Shown here: positions 13,023-23,640 of the stretch, one piece after another
Layout: each line of letters opens with the position of its first letter
Numbering within the stretch: the stretch's first letter is position 1
Origin: Cristatella mucedo
Taxonomy: Eukaryota > Bryozoa > Phylactolaemata > Cristatellidae
Reading direction: 5' to 3'
NCBI GenBank assembly: GCA_009760855.2
Contig: WPIO01000035.1
Location: 3,941,001-4,005,000 of the forward strand
Length of the DNA: 64,000 nt
Translations under genes and position numbers: made by a program
Notes under the pieces: generated by a model
Seen by the model: the letters and a program-made list of their open reading frames with translations, nothing else
What the model was told of the DNA's origin: nothing
The model's database searches: none

Positions 13023-13142
13023 GGCACACGTCTGAGTCGCCCATTACTGTCGTTGCTCTCAACAGGAGGCGTTGAAGATCGTGCCTTTCATCAGTCGATA
13101 CTCGATGAGTTCATTGCCGTGATCCGAGAACACAACGGCTGA
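13023..13142 (+). pseudogene. RdRP-like exon fragment (tentative)
   Basis: After a GGGGCAATGCAG acceptor-like site the plus frame reads TRLSRPLLSLLSTGGVEDRA, then FHQSILDEFIAVI, and stops at 13142. Cellular RNA-dependent RNA polymerases of RNA-silencing pathways carry a similar stretch: L-N-R-x-I/L-I, a few residues, L-L-S, then G-V-x-D-x-x-F. No catalytic DxDGD motif was found nearby and there is no good donor before the stop. It may be a relic or chance resemblance. Confidence 0.27.
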
Positions 13143-13635
13143 GTGACAGGAAGCACACGGGGCAGAGCGGTTTATGCAAAAACATTAAACTTTATTTTAT
13201 GGCCCGTGAGACCGCCCCCTGATCCTGCCAATGCAGGGTAGCCTTGCTGACGAAGGTATTATGCCAGTATTGTTCAACTTGGATCAAGCATCGAACTATT
13301 CTAGCTCGACCATCTGTGGCTTCAGCGTGGAGAACTGACACCATACTTTGAGCACAACACAATTTGCTGTTTTCCTCCTTAACTAACATAATACATACGT
13401 ACATTAGTCTCAGTTCTTGCCATGCATCCTGAAAAGGGCTGTTAGGCCATTCAGGCTAGTATGAAGTAGCCCATACTAACTTTAAGGACATTCCACCTAG
13501 TCCTCATCTCACCGTTGTTGCCCGAGGTATTGAACCGAAAAGTAAAGTAGAGCTGAGGAATTTTTTTATATAAATTTATAAATCTAGCGACTAATTTAAA
13601 ATATAATTTTAGTGTCAGCCTTGTTGCGACTGCAT
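13143..13635. other. Unassigned spacer
   Basis: No supported gene or repeat. A minus-strand open frame at 13192-13404 shows no family motif. Confidence 0.4.
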
Positions 13636-13639
13636 ATCT

Positions 13640-14560
13640 TCATAGGATTGTCGACGTGGGTAGAGTGTCTTTGCTGCATCATTTCCTGCTTGTGTTTCAT
13701 CGCATTCAAAATCAAGTCCTCATTGAGCACCTCTATCATTTCGCTAGGTAATTACTGCGGCAGTACCGAAAGGTATTAGGTTCTGTCTCAATGGGATCTT
13801 TCAGAGCCTAGATGTAATCGGCTAACGGTCATCAGGTGAACTTTAAAGACTGGGGAGTCCCAGGGAATACTCTCTACCTAGAGGTCCAGTTTTTTCACAA
13901 CTTGTGCTATCCAGTATATCACAATAAGCATAGCAGAATTTTAATGCAGACGATGAGCACTCAGCTGTAACCGTGCTTTGATTACTACCTGCAGTATAAA
14001 ATTTGAAGTCTTTTAATACCCTTGAAGCGTCTATTGCTGATAATTTTACAGATTCTTGAAATTGAAGAATGTTGGAAAACCATTTTGCTAGACATGGGTA
14101 AACTTGGCGTTCCTGAAAAATTAGAAAGTGCGACTTTCACAAAGAGCTCGGCGAGAAAGTCTCTGGAGCCTCGGCATAGATGCTTTGCTGTTACCGTTGC
14201 ACTGCTTCAAAAGGACATTTCAGTTGATGAGCCCATCAAATCCCGATTCTTGTCCACCCACTTTCAGATCCACTGCCTCGTAAAGCATTATTATTGTTAA
14301 AAATATGCATACCTTAGCTGAGCTATTAAATGCATTTGCAAAAAACCTTTCGGACTTCAGTAATTGACTTCATAAAGTCCTTCCAAAGGCCGTATCAGAT
14401 GCTTACAGTCTGTGCCAAAATCAGCAGCTACACCTTTCTGTAGTTAATGCCCCAAACTGCCACAATGCACCATTGCACACCGACTGGTAACTGCTCTGGT
14501 AAATGCTCTGGCTCCCTAGCAAGCACAGCATAAACTTAAAGCTCCTGCGATTCACTCTTA
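13640..14560 (+). mobile_element. Very old L2-A copy
   Basis: Only ghosts of motifs remain: a GRVSLL segment near 13660, a WGVPGNTL segment near 13850, and an open stretch at 14090-14260 reading GKLGVPEKLESATFTKSSAR. This last stretch lines up with GKPSVIQKLERLTFKIGSAS of the full-length copy. A C-terminal remnant follows to about 14560. Confidence 0.62.
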
Positions 14561-14664
14561 GATCCCTACATAGGCTTGCACTGGCTTGCTATTTGTGGTC
14601 CTTTATTGATAGGCTTTGCATTTTGCGACATTTCTTTGTTCATGCAGAGTCATTTTGTGAGTAC

Positions 14665-15060
14665 ATGTATCTCCGTCTGTAACTCCACAAAGTCATAAAG
14701 ACCACGTGGGTGTAATACAGGAGAGTTTTGTGTAGCTCACTCACAGCCTAAGCGGCTTTTGGTACGCATTCGGTAGCCCACGGACTTCGTCTCACACAAC
14801 AAAGAGAAAGTGAAAAGCAAAGCAGAGTCAGGGAAGCAGTTAAAGTAGTGATTAGCATAGAAGTAGCAGCTCAGGACCGCTAAAAACGATGTGCTGTAGT
14901 CGTCAGTAGGAGAGTAGCTGTCGTTGCCTAAGAATTGTGGAAGTGAGTTCCACAATCTAGAACCTGCAGAGCTAAAGCTTCTGTCGCCAACGGTCTTTAA
15001 GCGGAGGAATGGGCTCTTATAGTCTCCAATAGTTGAAAACGTGCCTTCAGTTTGCATTTC
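14665..15060 (-). mobile_element. L2-B LINE 3' end
   Basis: The minus translation reads LKTVGDRSFSSAGSRLWNSL, followed by a short C-terminus and a 3' UTR. The element's 3' edge is marked by a GAGTTACAGACGGAGATACA-type sequence. The layout matches the carboxy end of CR1/L2 proteins (GDRAFSxxAPxLWNSLP). Similar ends recur at about 22800, 27090, 48700, 52600 and 56220, which defines the family. Confidence 0.75.
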
Positions 15061-15960
15061 CTCGAAACCTGTGTTTCAATAATGACTAATATCGGCTGTC
15101 GCCCAACTTGATGACTTTAAAAAGAATTGAAGAGCCCAACCTGCTCTGAACAGCATTTACTCCGTCAGTGCGAATAGTCTCTGGTGTGTTTATTCATGCT
15201 CAGTTTTGCTAGTAATTACTAATTTTTTATCGACCTGCTTTCTATTCAGCTTATTTCCAGTGATTAAAATTGACTTAATATTAGGCTTACAAAGGTATTG
15301 AGCTGCTATAATATTAAAACGTAAATATTGCTCGCAATGTTGCTATTGCATTTTTAAAGTTTTTAGAAAAGCTTTCTGTTGATTTATGAGATCCTTGTTT
15401 TTCATCGGTGCTGTGCTGTGAAAGAATATTTTTCTAAGTCGGGAAAAGTGTAAAGACGAGCCTTTAACTGCATAAATAATGTAATCAGCATGCAGTCTTC
15501 TCTCTCAGTATGTCAAATGAGTGTACACTAAACAAGATTTTCACTGTATAGAATTTTGAAAAATACTTTTTGAATCAGGCGCTTGGCTAGGATTGGCAGA
15601 TATGTACATTTCTCTTAAAACCTACTTCATCAGTAGCAATATCTCAGAGTAGCAATACAGATAGCCCTGCATCAGAACAGCAGTCGATCGCCTCGACAAT
15701 TTTTTAAGCTGCACTCTTGAAGCAAGCCGTAACCGTTGCAGACTGCACAGCCGCAATAAGTTGCTCTGGAAAAACCGTCACCTAAAATCTCGCACCTGTA
15801 AGCCAGACCAAAATACTACAACCCTGTACATACACTGAAGCCAAGTACAGGATATCAATTGAATTGTTAAACCCTGGCTTTCCGAAGTTTATATTGAATA
15901 TACCAATTTCACCATATAAGGCATAAATCTTTGACGATTAGGATCATCATCCAGAACGCC
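15061..15960. other. Unassigned AT-rich spacer
   Basis: No exon, element end or repeat is recognised before the L2-A 5' region. Confidence 0.45.
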
Positions 15961-15966
15961 TGCAGC

Positions 15967-15998
15967 TGTACTAGTACTTCATTGTACTAGTACTTCAT
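15967..15998 (+). repeat. Perfect 16-bp tandem duplication at L2-A 5' side
   Basis: TGTACTAGTACTTCAT occurs twice head to tail with no mismatch. The unit contains the palindrome ACTAGT. It lies about 210 bp upstream of the L2-A start codon and may mark the element's 5' end or a target-site feature. Confidence 0.85.
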
Positions 15999-16208
15999 TC
16001 TCGCCTCCTGACATAGAGCGCTCTAACGTGCGTTCTTGTTCGTTGCAGAATTCTTCCGAAAACCGAAGTTCTTGCGAACATCGTATACGGAAACGATACA
16101 GCTAAGACCTGTTTAAAGTTATTCTGATTGTTTTTTGACCGTAGCGCGTAGGAAATTACGTGCCTATGGACATCTAAACGCTTATCGCTTCGGGCTGCTG
16201 GGTCTCCC

Positions 16209-18851
16209 ATGCCGGCGGCTGCATTAGCTACGCCGGCGGCTAGTAACCTACTTGTTAGTTATGGTCGTCAGCAGCTGCTATCGCTTCGTCATCGTATATC
16301 AAATGCATTCCTAGATATTAATGTTGTTGCTAAGATTCATGAACTATGCATTAACAAAAGGAAAGCACCCCGTAGCCACTGCGGTGGCCGGAACGGCCAG
16401 CTTAGACACTGCTCGTTTTGTATTCCTAGCATTGTCTCGAACCGCTTAGCACGCTCCCCCGCATGCGTCACTGTAAATCTCTCAAACTTAGTGGTCATCA
16501 GGCCTGTTGTAACCCAATCGGCCAGACTTAACGCTTGCCTTTGGAATCCTCGCTCAATGTGCAATAAACCTCTAGTAATAAACGACCTTATTTCTGAAAA
16601 TGGTATCGACCTGCTCGCCCTAACTGAAACTTGGCTGAAATCGATAAACTGCCCGACAATTAAAGACGCTACTCCATCTGGTTTCACGTTCTTTCACACC
16701 CCTAGATCAATCAAAACTGGAGGTGGAGTTGCTATGATCGTGCGCTCGAAATTCAACTTCAAGCCATTTGCTGTACCCTCGAAGCAGTCTTTTGAATCAA
16801 TTGTCCTGGTCTCACCCGAAAACAAGCTACCGATAGTGGCAGTAGTCTATCGCCCACCAGGTACCAAATCCTCCTTTATCTCAGATTTCTCCGATCTCAT
16901 TTCGATTCTGTGTGCAAGAAATCGATCCTTCCTCGTTATGGGTGATTTCAACGTTCACTTTGATAACTTATCTGACGCTTTCAGCACCGAATTTCGTACA
17001 TTGACAGACTCATTATCTCTTGTGGCTCATGTGCATGGCCCTACCCACATCAAGGGTCACACACTCGACCAAATTTTCTCATATAACTGCACTTTGTCAT
17101 CACCAGTTATCACCAAATCCTGCTTATCTGACCACATGCAGATCTCATTCAATCTACAGTGTGTGCCCACATTCTCCTCTAAAATAACCTGTGAATCGCG
17201 AAACCTCAAGACCCTTGACATCGATGCTGTCCTTGCGAGCATATCTGCTTCACCTTTGCTGCTCAGTCCTCCCTCCGATCTGTCATCACTGGTAGATTGC
17301 TACAACACGACACTAGCTGACACGCTCGACGAGTTTGCACCTTTGACAAAGCACACTGTGCGCCCCCGCCCAGACGGCCTATGGTTTACCACAGACATTA
17401 AACTAGCCAAGTCTACTAAACGAAAGCTTGAAAAGGCATACAAAAGATCCGGACTAACTGTCCATCGACAGGCATATGAAGACTACTGTAGGTCGTACCA
17501 ATCGATCCTAGCAAAGGCTAAGTCTAGCTTCTATAGAAATATTGTTGAATCACAGATGCACAATCCAAAAATGCTGACGTCGACAATAAACCATCTCCTC
17601 AACCGTTCCCAGGTTAGCTCCTTACCTGATGATCCTTGTGATGATCTGGCCGATCGCTTCTCTCGATTCTTTGTGCAGAAGATAGACAAAATCAGGGAAT
17701 CCATCCCTGCGATGACAACCTTCCCACTAGAATGCTGTTCCTCGGTTCTTGGCTGCGCCTCAATGTCTGCATTTAAACAGGTCACTAGTGATGTAGTCCT
17801 AAAGCTCGTATCTCAATCAAAGAAGACAACAAGTCCACTGGACCCTATTCCCACTGTCCTGCTCCTACGTTGCATTGATCTGCTGCTGCCATGCATAACC
17901 AACATCATTAATATGTCATTAGCCTCAGGTCAGGTCCCAGCACCTTTCAAAAAAGCTGTAGTCAGGCCACTTCTCAAGAAAGCTACACTAGACCAAGAGA
18001 ACTTAAGCAACTACCGCCCAGTCTCCCGTCTACCATTCCTATCAAAGACACTGGAACGGGTCGTGGCGGACCAGCTGAACTCGTATATCGAAACCTCACA
18101 CCTTGCTAGTAAGTTCCAGTCTGGCTTTAGAGCTAATCACTCCACAGAGTCAGCATTGCTTCGTGTATACAACGACCTACTTAGGAATGCAGACATGGGT
18201 AGAGTGTCTCTGCTTGTTTTGCTCGATCTTTCGGCAGCTTTTGATACCATCGATCACAAAGTACTTCTAGAGCGCCTCTCATCTCGCCTGGGCATCACTG
18301 GCACTGCTCTGCAGTGGTTCAGGTCCTATCTCAGTGGGAGACTCCAGAGTGTTGTCGTGAATGAACAAAGATCATCTGAAGTACCTCTAAAACATGGAGT
18401 ACCTCACGGCTCTGTGCTAGGTCCGGTCCTTTTCACGGTTTATACTCTGCCTCTCGCTGATGTGATTGCCAAGCACAATCTAGGCTTTCACTTCTATGCA
18501 GATGACACTCAGTTGTACCTTTGCTTTGATCCCTCCCAGCCTTCGAGCACCTCAAATTCTCTCAACTCACTTGCTGCATGCATTGATGACATCCGATCAT
18601 GGATGGCAGCAAATTTTCTAAAACTAAACGATGATAAAACTAACTTACTAGTTATGGGCAAACCTAGTGTTATTCAGAAATTGGAAAGGCTGACTTTCAA
18701 AATTGGCTCTGCCAGCATATCTCCAGTTGCATCAGCTCGAAATCTAGGTGTCATATTCCAAAGCGACCTCTCGTTAGACGACCACATCAGCTCCACAGTC
18801 AAATCAGCCTATTTCAGCTTCATAACATTGCTAAAATTAGGGCTTGTTTAG
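16209..18851 (+). CDS. L2-A endonuclease/reverse transcriptase polyprotein
   Basis: An 880-residue frame from ATG. Residues 50-80 are a basic stretch (GGRNGQLRHC) typical of the pre-endonuclease region in L2/CR1 proteins. The AP-type endonuclease spans about 105-315, with LLALTETWLK, VVYRPPG, VMGDFNVH and SDHMQISF. Reverse transcriptase spans about 560-820, with NYRPVS, FRANHSTESALL, LLDLSAAFDTIDHK (about 676), GVPHGSVLGPVLF (about 730) and FYADDTQLY (about 763). The usual GVPQGS is GVPHGS here, whereas the copy at 63072-63383 keeps Q. Relative to the copy at 20100, one T is missing near 18812; this ends the frame at 18851 and separates the C-terminal region. The enzyme is probably inactive. 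Confidence 0.95.
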   Translation: MPAAALATPAASNLLVSYGRQQLLSLRHRISNAFLDINVVAKIHELCINKRKAPRSHCGGRNGQLRHCSFCIPSIVSNRLARSPACVTVNLSNLVVIRPVVTQSARLNACLWNPRSMCNKPLVINDLISENGIDLLALTETWLKSINCPTIKDATPSGFTFFHTPRSIKTGGGVAMIVRSKFNFKPFAVPSKQSFESIVLVSPENKLPIVAVVYRPPGTKSSFISDFSDLISILCARNRSFLVMGDFNVHFDNLSDAFSTEFRTLTDSLSLVAHVHGPTHIKGHTLDQIFSYNCTLSSPVITKSCLSDHMQISFNLQCVPTFSSKITCESRNLKTLDIDAVLASISASPLLLSPPSDLSSLVDCYNTTLADTLDEFAPLTKHTVRPRPDGLWFTTDIKLAKSTKRKLEKAYKRSGLTVHRQAYEDYCRSYQSILAKAKSSFYRNIVESQMHNPKMLTSTINHLLNRSQVSSLPDDPCDDLADRFSRFFVQKIDKIRESIPAMTTFPLECCSSVLGCASMSAFKQVTSDVVLKLVSQSKKTTSPLDPIPTVLLLRCIDLLLPCITNIINMSLASGQVPAPFKKAVVRPLLKKATLDQENLSNYRPVSRLPFLSKTLERVVADQLNSYIETSHLASKFQSGFRANHSTESALLRVYNDLLRNADMGRVSLLVLLDLSAAFDTIDHKVLLERLSSRLGITGTALQWFRSYLSGRLQSVVVNEQRSSEVPLKHGVPHGSVLGPVLFTVYTLPLADVIAKHNLGFHFYADDTQLYLCFDPSQPSSTSNSLNSLAACIDDIRSWMAANFLKLNDDKTNLLVMGKPSVIQKLERLTFKIGSASISPVASARNLGVIFQSDLSLDDHISSTVKSAYFSFITLLKLGLV

Positions 18852-19357
18852 ATAAGAATACCACATCTAAGTTGGTCCATGCATTCGTGACATCTCGTCT
18901 CGACTTCTGCAACTCTCTGCTTACTGGCCTACCAGCATGTGCGATCAGGCGATTGCAGCTGGTGCAAAACTCTGCAGCTAGGCTTGTCTGTCGTGAGCGT
19001 CGCAGTTGCCACATTACTCCACTTCTCGCCGACCTGCACTGGTTACCAGTCAAGCAACGGATTGACTTCAAGGTTTTGTCGCTCACTTTTAGATCTCTTC
19101 ATTCTATGGCTCCAGCCTATCTTTCAGATATACTACCCCATCAGGCAAAGCATCGTACCACTCGGTTTTCGGAATCCAACAGTCTAGAAATACCTCGTAC
19201 AAACCTTAAATCCTTTGGAGACCGTGCATTTAGCTCGTATTCTCCAACAGCCTGAAACTCCCTCCCGACCTGCATCAGAACATCCCCTGACCTGACCACA
19301 TTTAAAAGAAACTTAAAAACATACCTATTTAGGACAGCATTTAGTGGGTCCTTGTGA
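18814..19357 (+). pseudogene. L2-A C-terminal coding region, out of frame
   Basis: This continues the polyprotein after the 1-nt deletion: HNIAKIRACLDKNTTSKL, then NSAARLVCRERRSCHITPLL, LHWLPVKQRIDFKVL and GDRAFSSYSPTA. A second lesion at 19253-19255 turns the conserved Trp codon (TGG in KAWNSLP of sister copies) into TGA. The original stop after SGSL is at 19357. This region, common to CR1/L2 proteins, lies after the RT domain and has no assigned catalytic role. Confidence 0.9.
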
Positions 19358-19769
19358 TTCGTCCTCGATGTGCTTATGCGTGCTGACACTGTTCATGCTG
19401 CCACTAACCACATTTGCATGCTGACCCAGTGCATGTAACCCCTATACATGTTATTCATTTTGTTTGTTTTTCAAGCATGATTTTACTTACTATTCTATTG
19501 CGTATCACTTTGCAGCAAATGCAAAGTGCCTAGAAAGAGATTAAGTTCTCTGAGGGCGCTTTATCAAGTGCAATAATATTATTATTATTATTATTACTAT
19601 ATTAGTCACCTTATCGGTGACATTTTCATCTTGATTATTCAGCAAGGTCAATTCTTGGTGCCACCGGTAACTGAGTTCTTAAGTTCCTGATTGCTAGTAA
19701 ACTCAGTATTACTCGAACTAGACTAAAAGCTACCAGTGATGATCATAGTTCCAAAACACTACCACCAAG

Positions 19770-20900
19770 CTATCTAGGCTTTCACTTCTATGCGGATGAC
19801 ACTCACTTGTACCTTTGCTTTGAACCCTCCCAGTCTTCGAGCACCTCAAATTCTCTAAACTCACTAGCTGCATGCATTGATGACATCCGCACATGGATGG
19901 CAGCAAATTTTCTAAAACTTAACTCTGATACAAATAACTTACTAGTTATGGGCAAACCCAGTGTGATCCAGAGATTGGAAAGGCTAACTCTCAAAATTGG
20001 CTCTGCCAGCATATCTACAGTTGAATCAGCTCGAAATCTAGGTGTCATATTCCAAAGCGACCTCTCGTTAGACGACCATATCAGCTCAACAGTCAAATCC
20101 GCCTATTTTCAGCTTCATAACATTGCTAAAATTAGGGCTTGTTTAGATAAGAATACCACATCTAAGTTGGTCCATGCATTCGTGACATCTCGTCTCGACT
20201 TCTGCAACTCTCTGCTTACTGGCCTACCAGCATGTGCGATCAGGCGATTGCAGCTGGTGCAAAACTCTGCAGCTAGGCTTGTCTGTCGTGAGCGTCGCAG
20301 TGGCCACATTACTCCACTTCTCGCCGACCTGCACTGGCTACCAGTCAAGCAACGGATTGACTTCAAGGTTTTGTTGCTCACTTTTAGGTCCCTTCATTCT
20401 ATGGCTCCATTCTATCTGTCAGATATACTACCCCATCAGGCTAAGCATCGTACCACCTGCTTTTCGGAATCCAACAGTCTAGAAATTCCTCATCCAAACC
20501 TTAAATCCTTTGGAGACATTAGTTCATATCAATCATTTAGTTCATATGCTCCCAAAGCCTGGAACTCTCTCCCGACCTGTATCAGAACATCCCCTGACCT
20601 GACCACATTTAAAAGGAACCTATAAACACACCTTTTTAGGACAGCATTTAGTGGGTCCCTGTGATTGGTCCTTGATGTGCTTATGTGTGCCGACACTATG
20701 CATACTGCCACTAACCACATTTGCATGCTGACCCTGTGCATGTCACCCCTAACCATATTATTCATTTCGTTTGTTTTTCAATCATGATTTTACTTACCAT
20801 TCAATGGCATTTCACTTTACAGCAAATGTAAAGCGCCTAGAGAGAGATTAAGTTCTCTGAGGGTGCTTTATCAAGTGAATTATTATTATTGTTATTATTA
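19770..20900 (+). mobile_element. L2-A LINE, 5'-truncated in RT
   Basis: Begins at the YADD block (FHFYADD) and runs to the 3' tail and ATT repeat. The frame is open from 19807 to 20625, where a Lys codon has become TAA 39 bp before the normal stop. An 18-bp near-duplication around TTAGTTCATAT at 20517-20545 adds six residues to the GDRAFSSYAP motif. Confidence 0.93.
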
Positions 20901-21800
20901 AGCTCTCCGAAATTTATTTACCATCTGAAACCAAATGAATTACCTGAACTATATAAGTGTCCTACAAATCAATTAGATGTTGATTAGCTGTGAGCACTAT
21001 CTGTGGCGATATTGGCGTTCTAAAATTTCCCACAATCGCCTCAAGTTCAGAACAGCACTCACCTCCAGTTAGTTTAAGATGATCTAAGCACTGCTAATTA
21101 ATTTTTCGAAGATAGTGGCAGATTTTTCTCTGATGTTTAGTTTGGTATAGAAAGCATCCAAGTTTCAGTCTAAACACCGGGACTTCTTCAGCATTTCGTC
21201 CTTAGTTAGCAACCCAAGCGAAAGTCTCGTGCAGTAAAACGTTCATCAATAAAGTCATAAACAATGAAAATTGGTCAAAACAATTACTAATGATCCCGGG
21301 GAACTATTCAAAACTTCCGAAACTAAGTATTACAAACACGGTATAGCATCCCCTAACAGAAGACCTTCGGCCAGGTATTCAGCCCACCTAACCATGCTAG
21401 TCCTTGCCGACGCTGGACAAATACCTATGAAGCTCCGAATGCCTCCACTCCAAGCTCGTCTAGTGAGTCGGATACACTGCCTCAACATCCATGCAGGTTT
21501 TCCAAAGGCAGCAGAGCGCGAATGTAAGTAAGAGCACACACACTGTAATATAGTCAAGTGTTTAAGTTTAAGCTTGCAGCCGCACCACTGTGAGGCAACA
21601 CACCGATTCTGGAGGAGTTCTTGAACTTGCTGAGGCATTTCAAAGTTTTTTTTAGCTTCAATAAAATTAGAAGTCCAGCACCTGAATCTCAGTCAAACCC
21701 CTAAATCCGTTCTGGGTTCTTTGCAGATCTCTATTTAAAGTGAACTTCTGGGATAAATGATTCAAGCCGACCATATCAGCTTTAAATTTAATGCTGATCG
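20901..21800. other. Unassigned spacer
   Basis: Nothing recognised. Open frames on both strands around 21330-21638 overlap each other and lack family motifs. Confidence 0.4.
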
Positions 21801-22290
21801 TATTCCATTGTATCTGTTCTTTACCCTGCCCCCATAAGTTGCTGCCATGAATGATGAAACTGAATGCTGGCCTTTCAGATATTGTACCGTGGATGATAGC
21901 AAATTTCCGCAAGCAAACTCATGATGATCTCAAACTGCTACTTATAAGTCACCCCGAGTGCATGGCTGTATTAGGAGACTGTGTGTTCCTCACAGGTAAC
22001 GGTGCTGTGCAGCCGTCACAGTGCACTCAAAATTTATGCTTCGTCATTGGCAATTGCCTATATTTTGAAAGTTTCAATAAGAAGACTGCCACCACAGCTA
22101 GCGATCCCGTCCAATCCCTCTCTAAGATTAGGCACCGTCGGCCAAGGTGGCTTACGAAAAACTCAACAAGCTCTATGGTTACGTCTAGGCTGGATAGTTG
22201 CATTTCCATTTTGGGTGGCTACCGAAAAAAGCCATTGGCCACAACATCTTGCAATGATTATGGCTACAAGCAAGGGTGATGCTAGAGGGT
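21800..22290 (+). mobile_element. L2-B LINE fragment (post-RT region)
   Basis: The frame at 21851-22279 reads LSDIVPWMIANFRKQTHDDL, then LKLLLISHPE and TQNLCFVIG. This lines up with the L2 block after YADD (IxxWMxxNxLKLNxDKTxxLL, then ARNLGVxF). The copy at 51950-52300 is its clearest relative. Further decayed sequence lies between here and 22780. Confidence 0.68.
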
Positions 22291-22779
22291 GTAAGGGGCC
22301 CCTACAGCTGATCAGCTACACTACCTGCCCCCTATTTCCTACTTCTACCAAAACTCACCAAGGACGACATTTTGTCTTATTTAGCCTTAATAAGCATGGT
22401 CAGTGTTCGTGTTAAATGAACACTGCGATTTGCTCTATAATCGCTCATTACTTACGGGCCAAACCCATCGAAGATAAATATTTTACAGATTTGCCTTTGG
22501 AGGAAAATATTAACTCTGCAACTGGATGCAAGGTTAGTTCACAAATCGCGGAAGTTCAGCCACATTTTTTTGAAGGCTTCCAGTCGATCAACGGATACAG
22601 AACTAATGTTATTGCATGGACCCTCATGGCCCGCCGTGGCTTGGTTCCGTCATACCGAACTGAACAGCTTTAGCTTCAGCCTTCTTGTACCCTCTGGTCC
22701 TTTATGGGTGATAATTCAGCTGTTTGACTGTAACGCTGCCTAAAGACCATTGGCGACAGGAGCATTTGCTTTGCAGGTC

Positions 22780-23050
22780 CCAGACTAGTGATCTCACTAC
22801 TCCATGGCATCCGTTTTCCTTCTTCTGAATTGGGCACAGCCTGTCTAGACATCCTGAGCAGCTACTACCATGCTACTCACTACCTCAGATGCTCTCCTTA
22901 CCAAGCTCGACTTTTCATTTTCTGTTTGTTGCCTGAGATACAGTTTGCAGGCTACCGAATACGTACCGAAAGACGCTTAGGCTTTGATCGTGCTATACAT
23001 ATCACCCACTTAATATATACGGCTTTGCAGAGTTACAGACAGAGATATAT
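22780..23050 (+). mobile_element. L2-B LINE 3' end
   Basis: Encodes a degraded LSSYYHATHYLRCSPYQARLF segment (minus-strand copies read LSCYFYANHYFNCFPDSALL) followed by the GAGTTACAGACAGAGATATA 3' edge. Confidence 0.72.
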
Positions 23051-23178
23051 TACGCTACAGAATTCTGGGTATACAGAATTTTGCCTAGCACCTTGAGAGT
23101 AACAGTAACAACTGTGGTTTAGATCCATATGTCAAAAAGAACTTGTTGCAGCTTTCAGGAGTTCAAGGCCAGTCGTAT

Positions 23179-23296
<118 letters not shown>

Positions 23297-23469
23297 TTAT
23301 ATGTTTATATGTATGTGTAAATATATATGCATGTATACGTATGTGGGTTTTTGGTAGCCCTGTCCTTGTAGAATTTTCAACTTTTGGTCGAAACAGAACA
23401 GGGTGCTAGCCTGATTGGGGAGTGAGTAGCTATGGAGTGAGCAAGATTATTAGCTAGCCTTTGTCGTAA

Positions 23470-23640
23470 GTAGTCCCAAATTCTCAACAATAATCTAATG
23501 CATACAATTCATTTGCATAACACCCTAAGTGAACTTAACATCTTTTCAAGCGCTTCACATAGGTCTCGGGGCTCGAGCCCACAACCTCAGCCTGACCCTG
23601 GTCGCCGGGGCACCTTAACCTTTGGATGATGACGAGCTGC
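23470..23640 (-). mobile_element. tRNA-derived SINE with L2-A-like 3' tail
   Basis: On the minus strand, AAGGTTAAGGTGCC resembles a pol III A box, and GTGGGCTCGAGCCC about 40 bp later resembles a B box (GGTTCGANTCC type). A segment beginning GTGAAGCGCTTGAAAAGAT, then GTTAAGTTCACTTAGGGTG, follows. This lines up almost base for base with the L2-A tail (GTAAAGCGCCTAGAGAGAGA, then TTAAGTTCTCTGAGGGTG) through to GAATT. Borrowing a LINE tail is the known way tRNA-SINEs gain mobility. Confidence 0.72.

Larger units (their letters stand above)
15999..19600 (+). mobile_element. Near full-length L2-A LINE (CR1/L2 clade)
   Basis: The best copy in the window: a 5' UTR of about 200 bp, one long ORF (16209-18851, continued out of frame to 19357), and a 3' UTR. 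The tail reads AAAGTGCCTAGAAAGAGATT, then GAGGGCGCTTT, then ATT repeats. Several short 3' copies elsewhere keep the same tail, as expected if the reverse transcriptase recognises it in the RNA. Copies at 3475, 19770, 37295 and 61938 are its closest relatives. Confidence 0.95.

Noticed and set aside
16337..16687. Minus-strand 116-codon ORF
   Set aside because: Antisense shadow of the L2-A endonuclease region.
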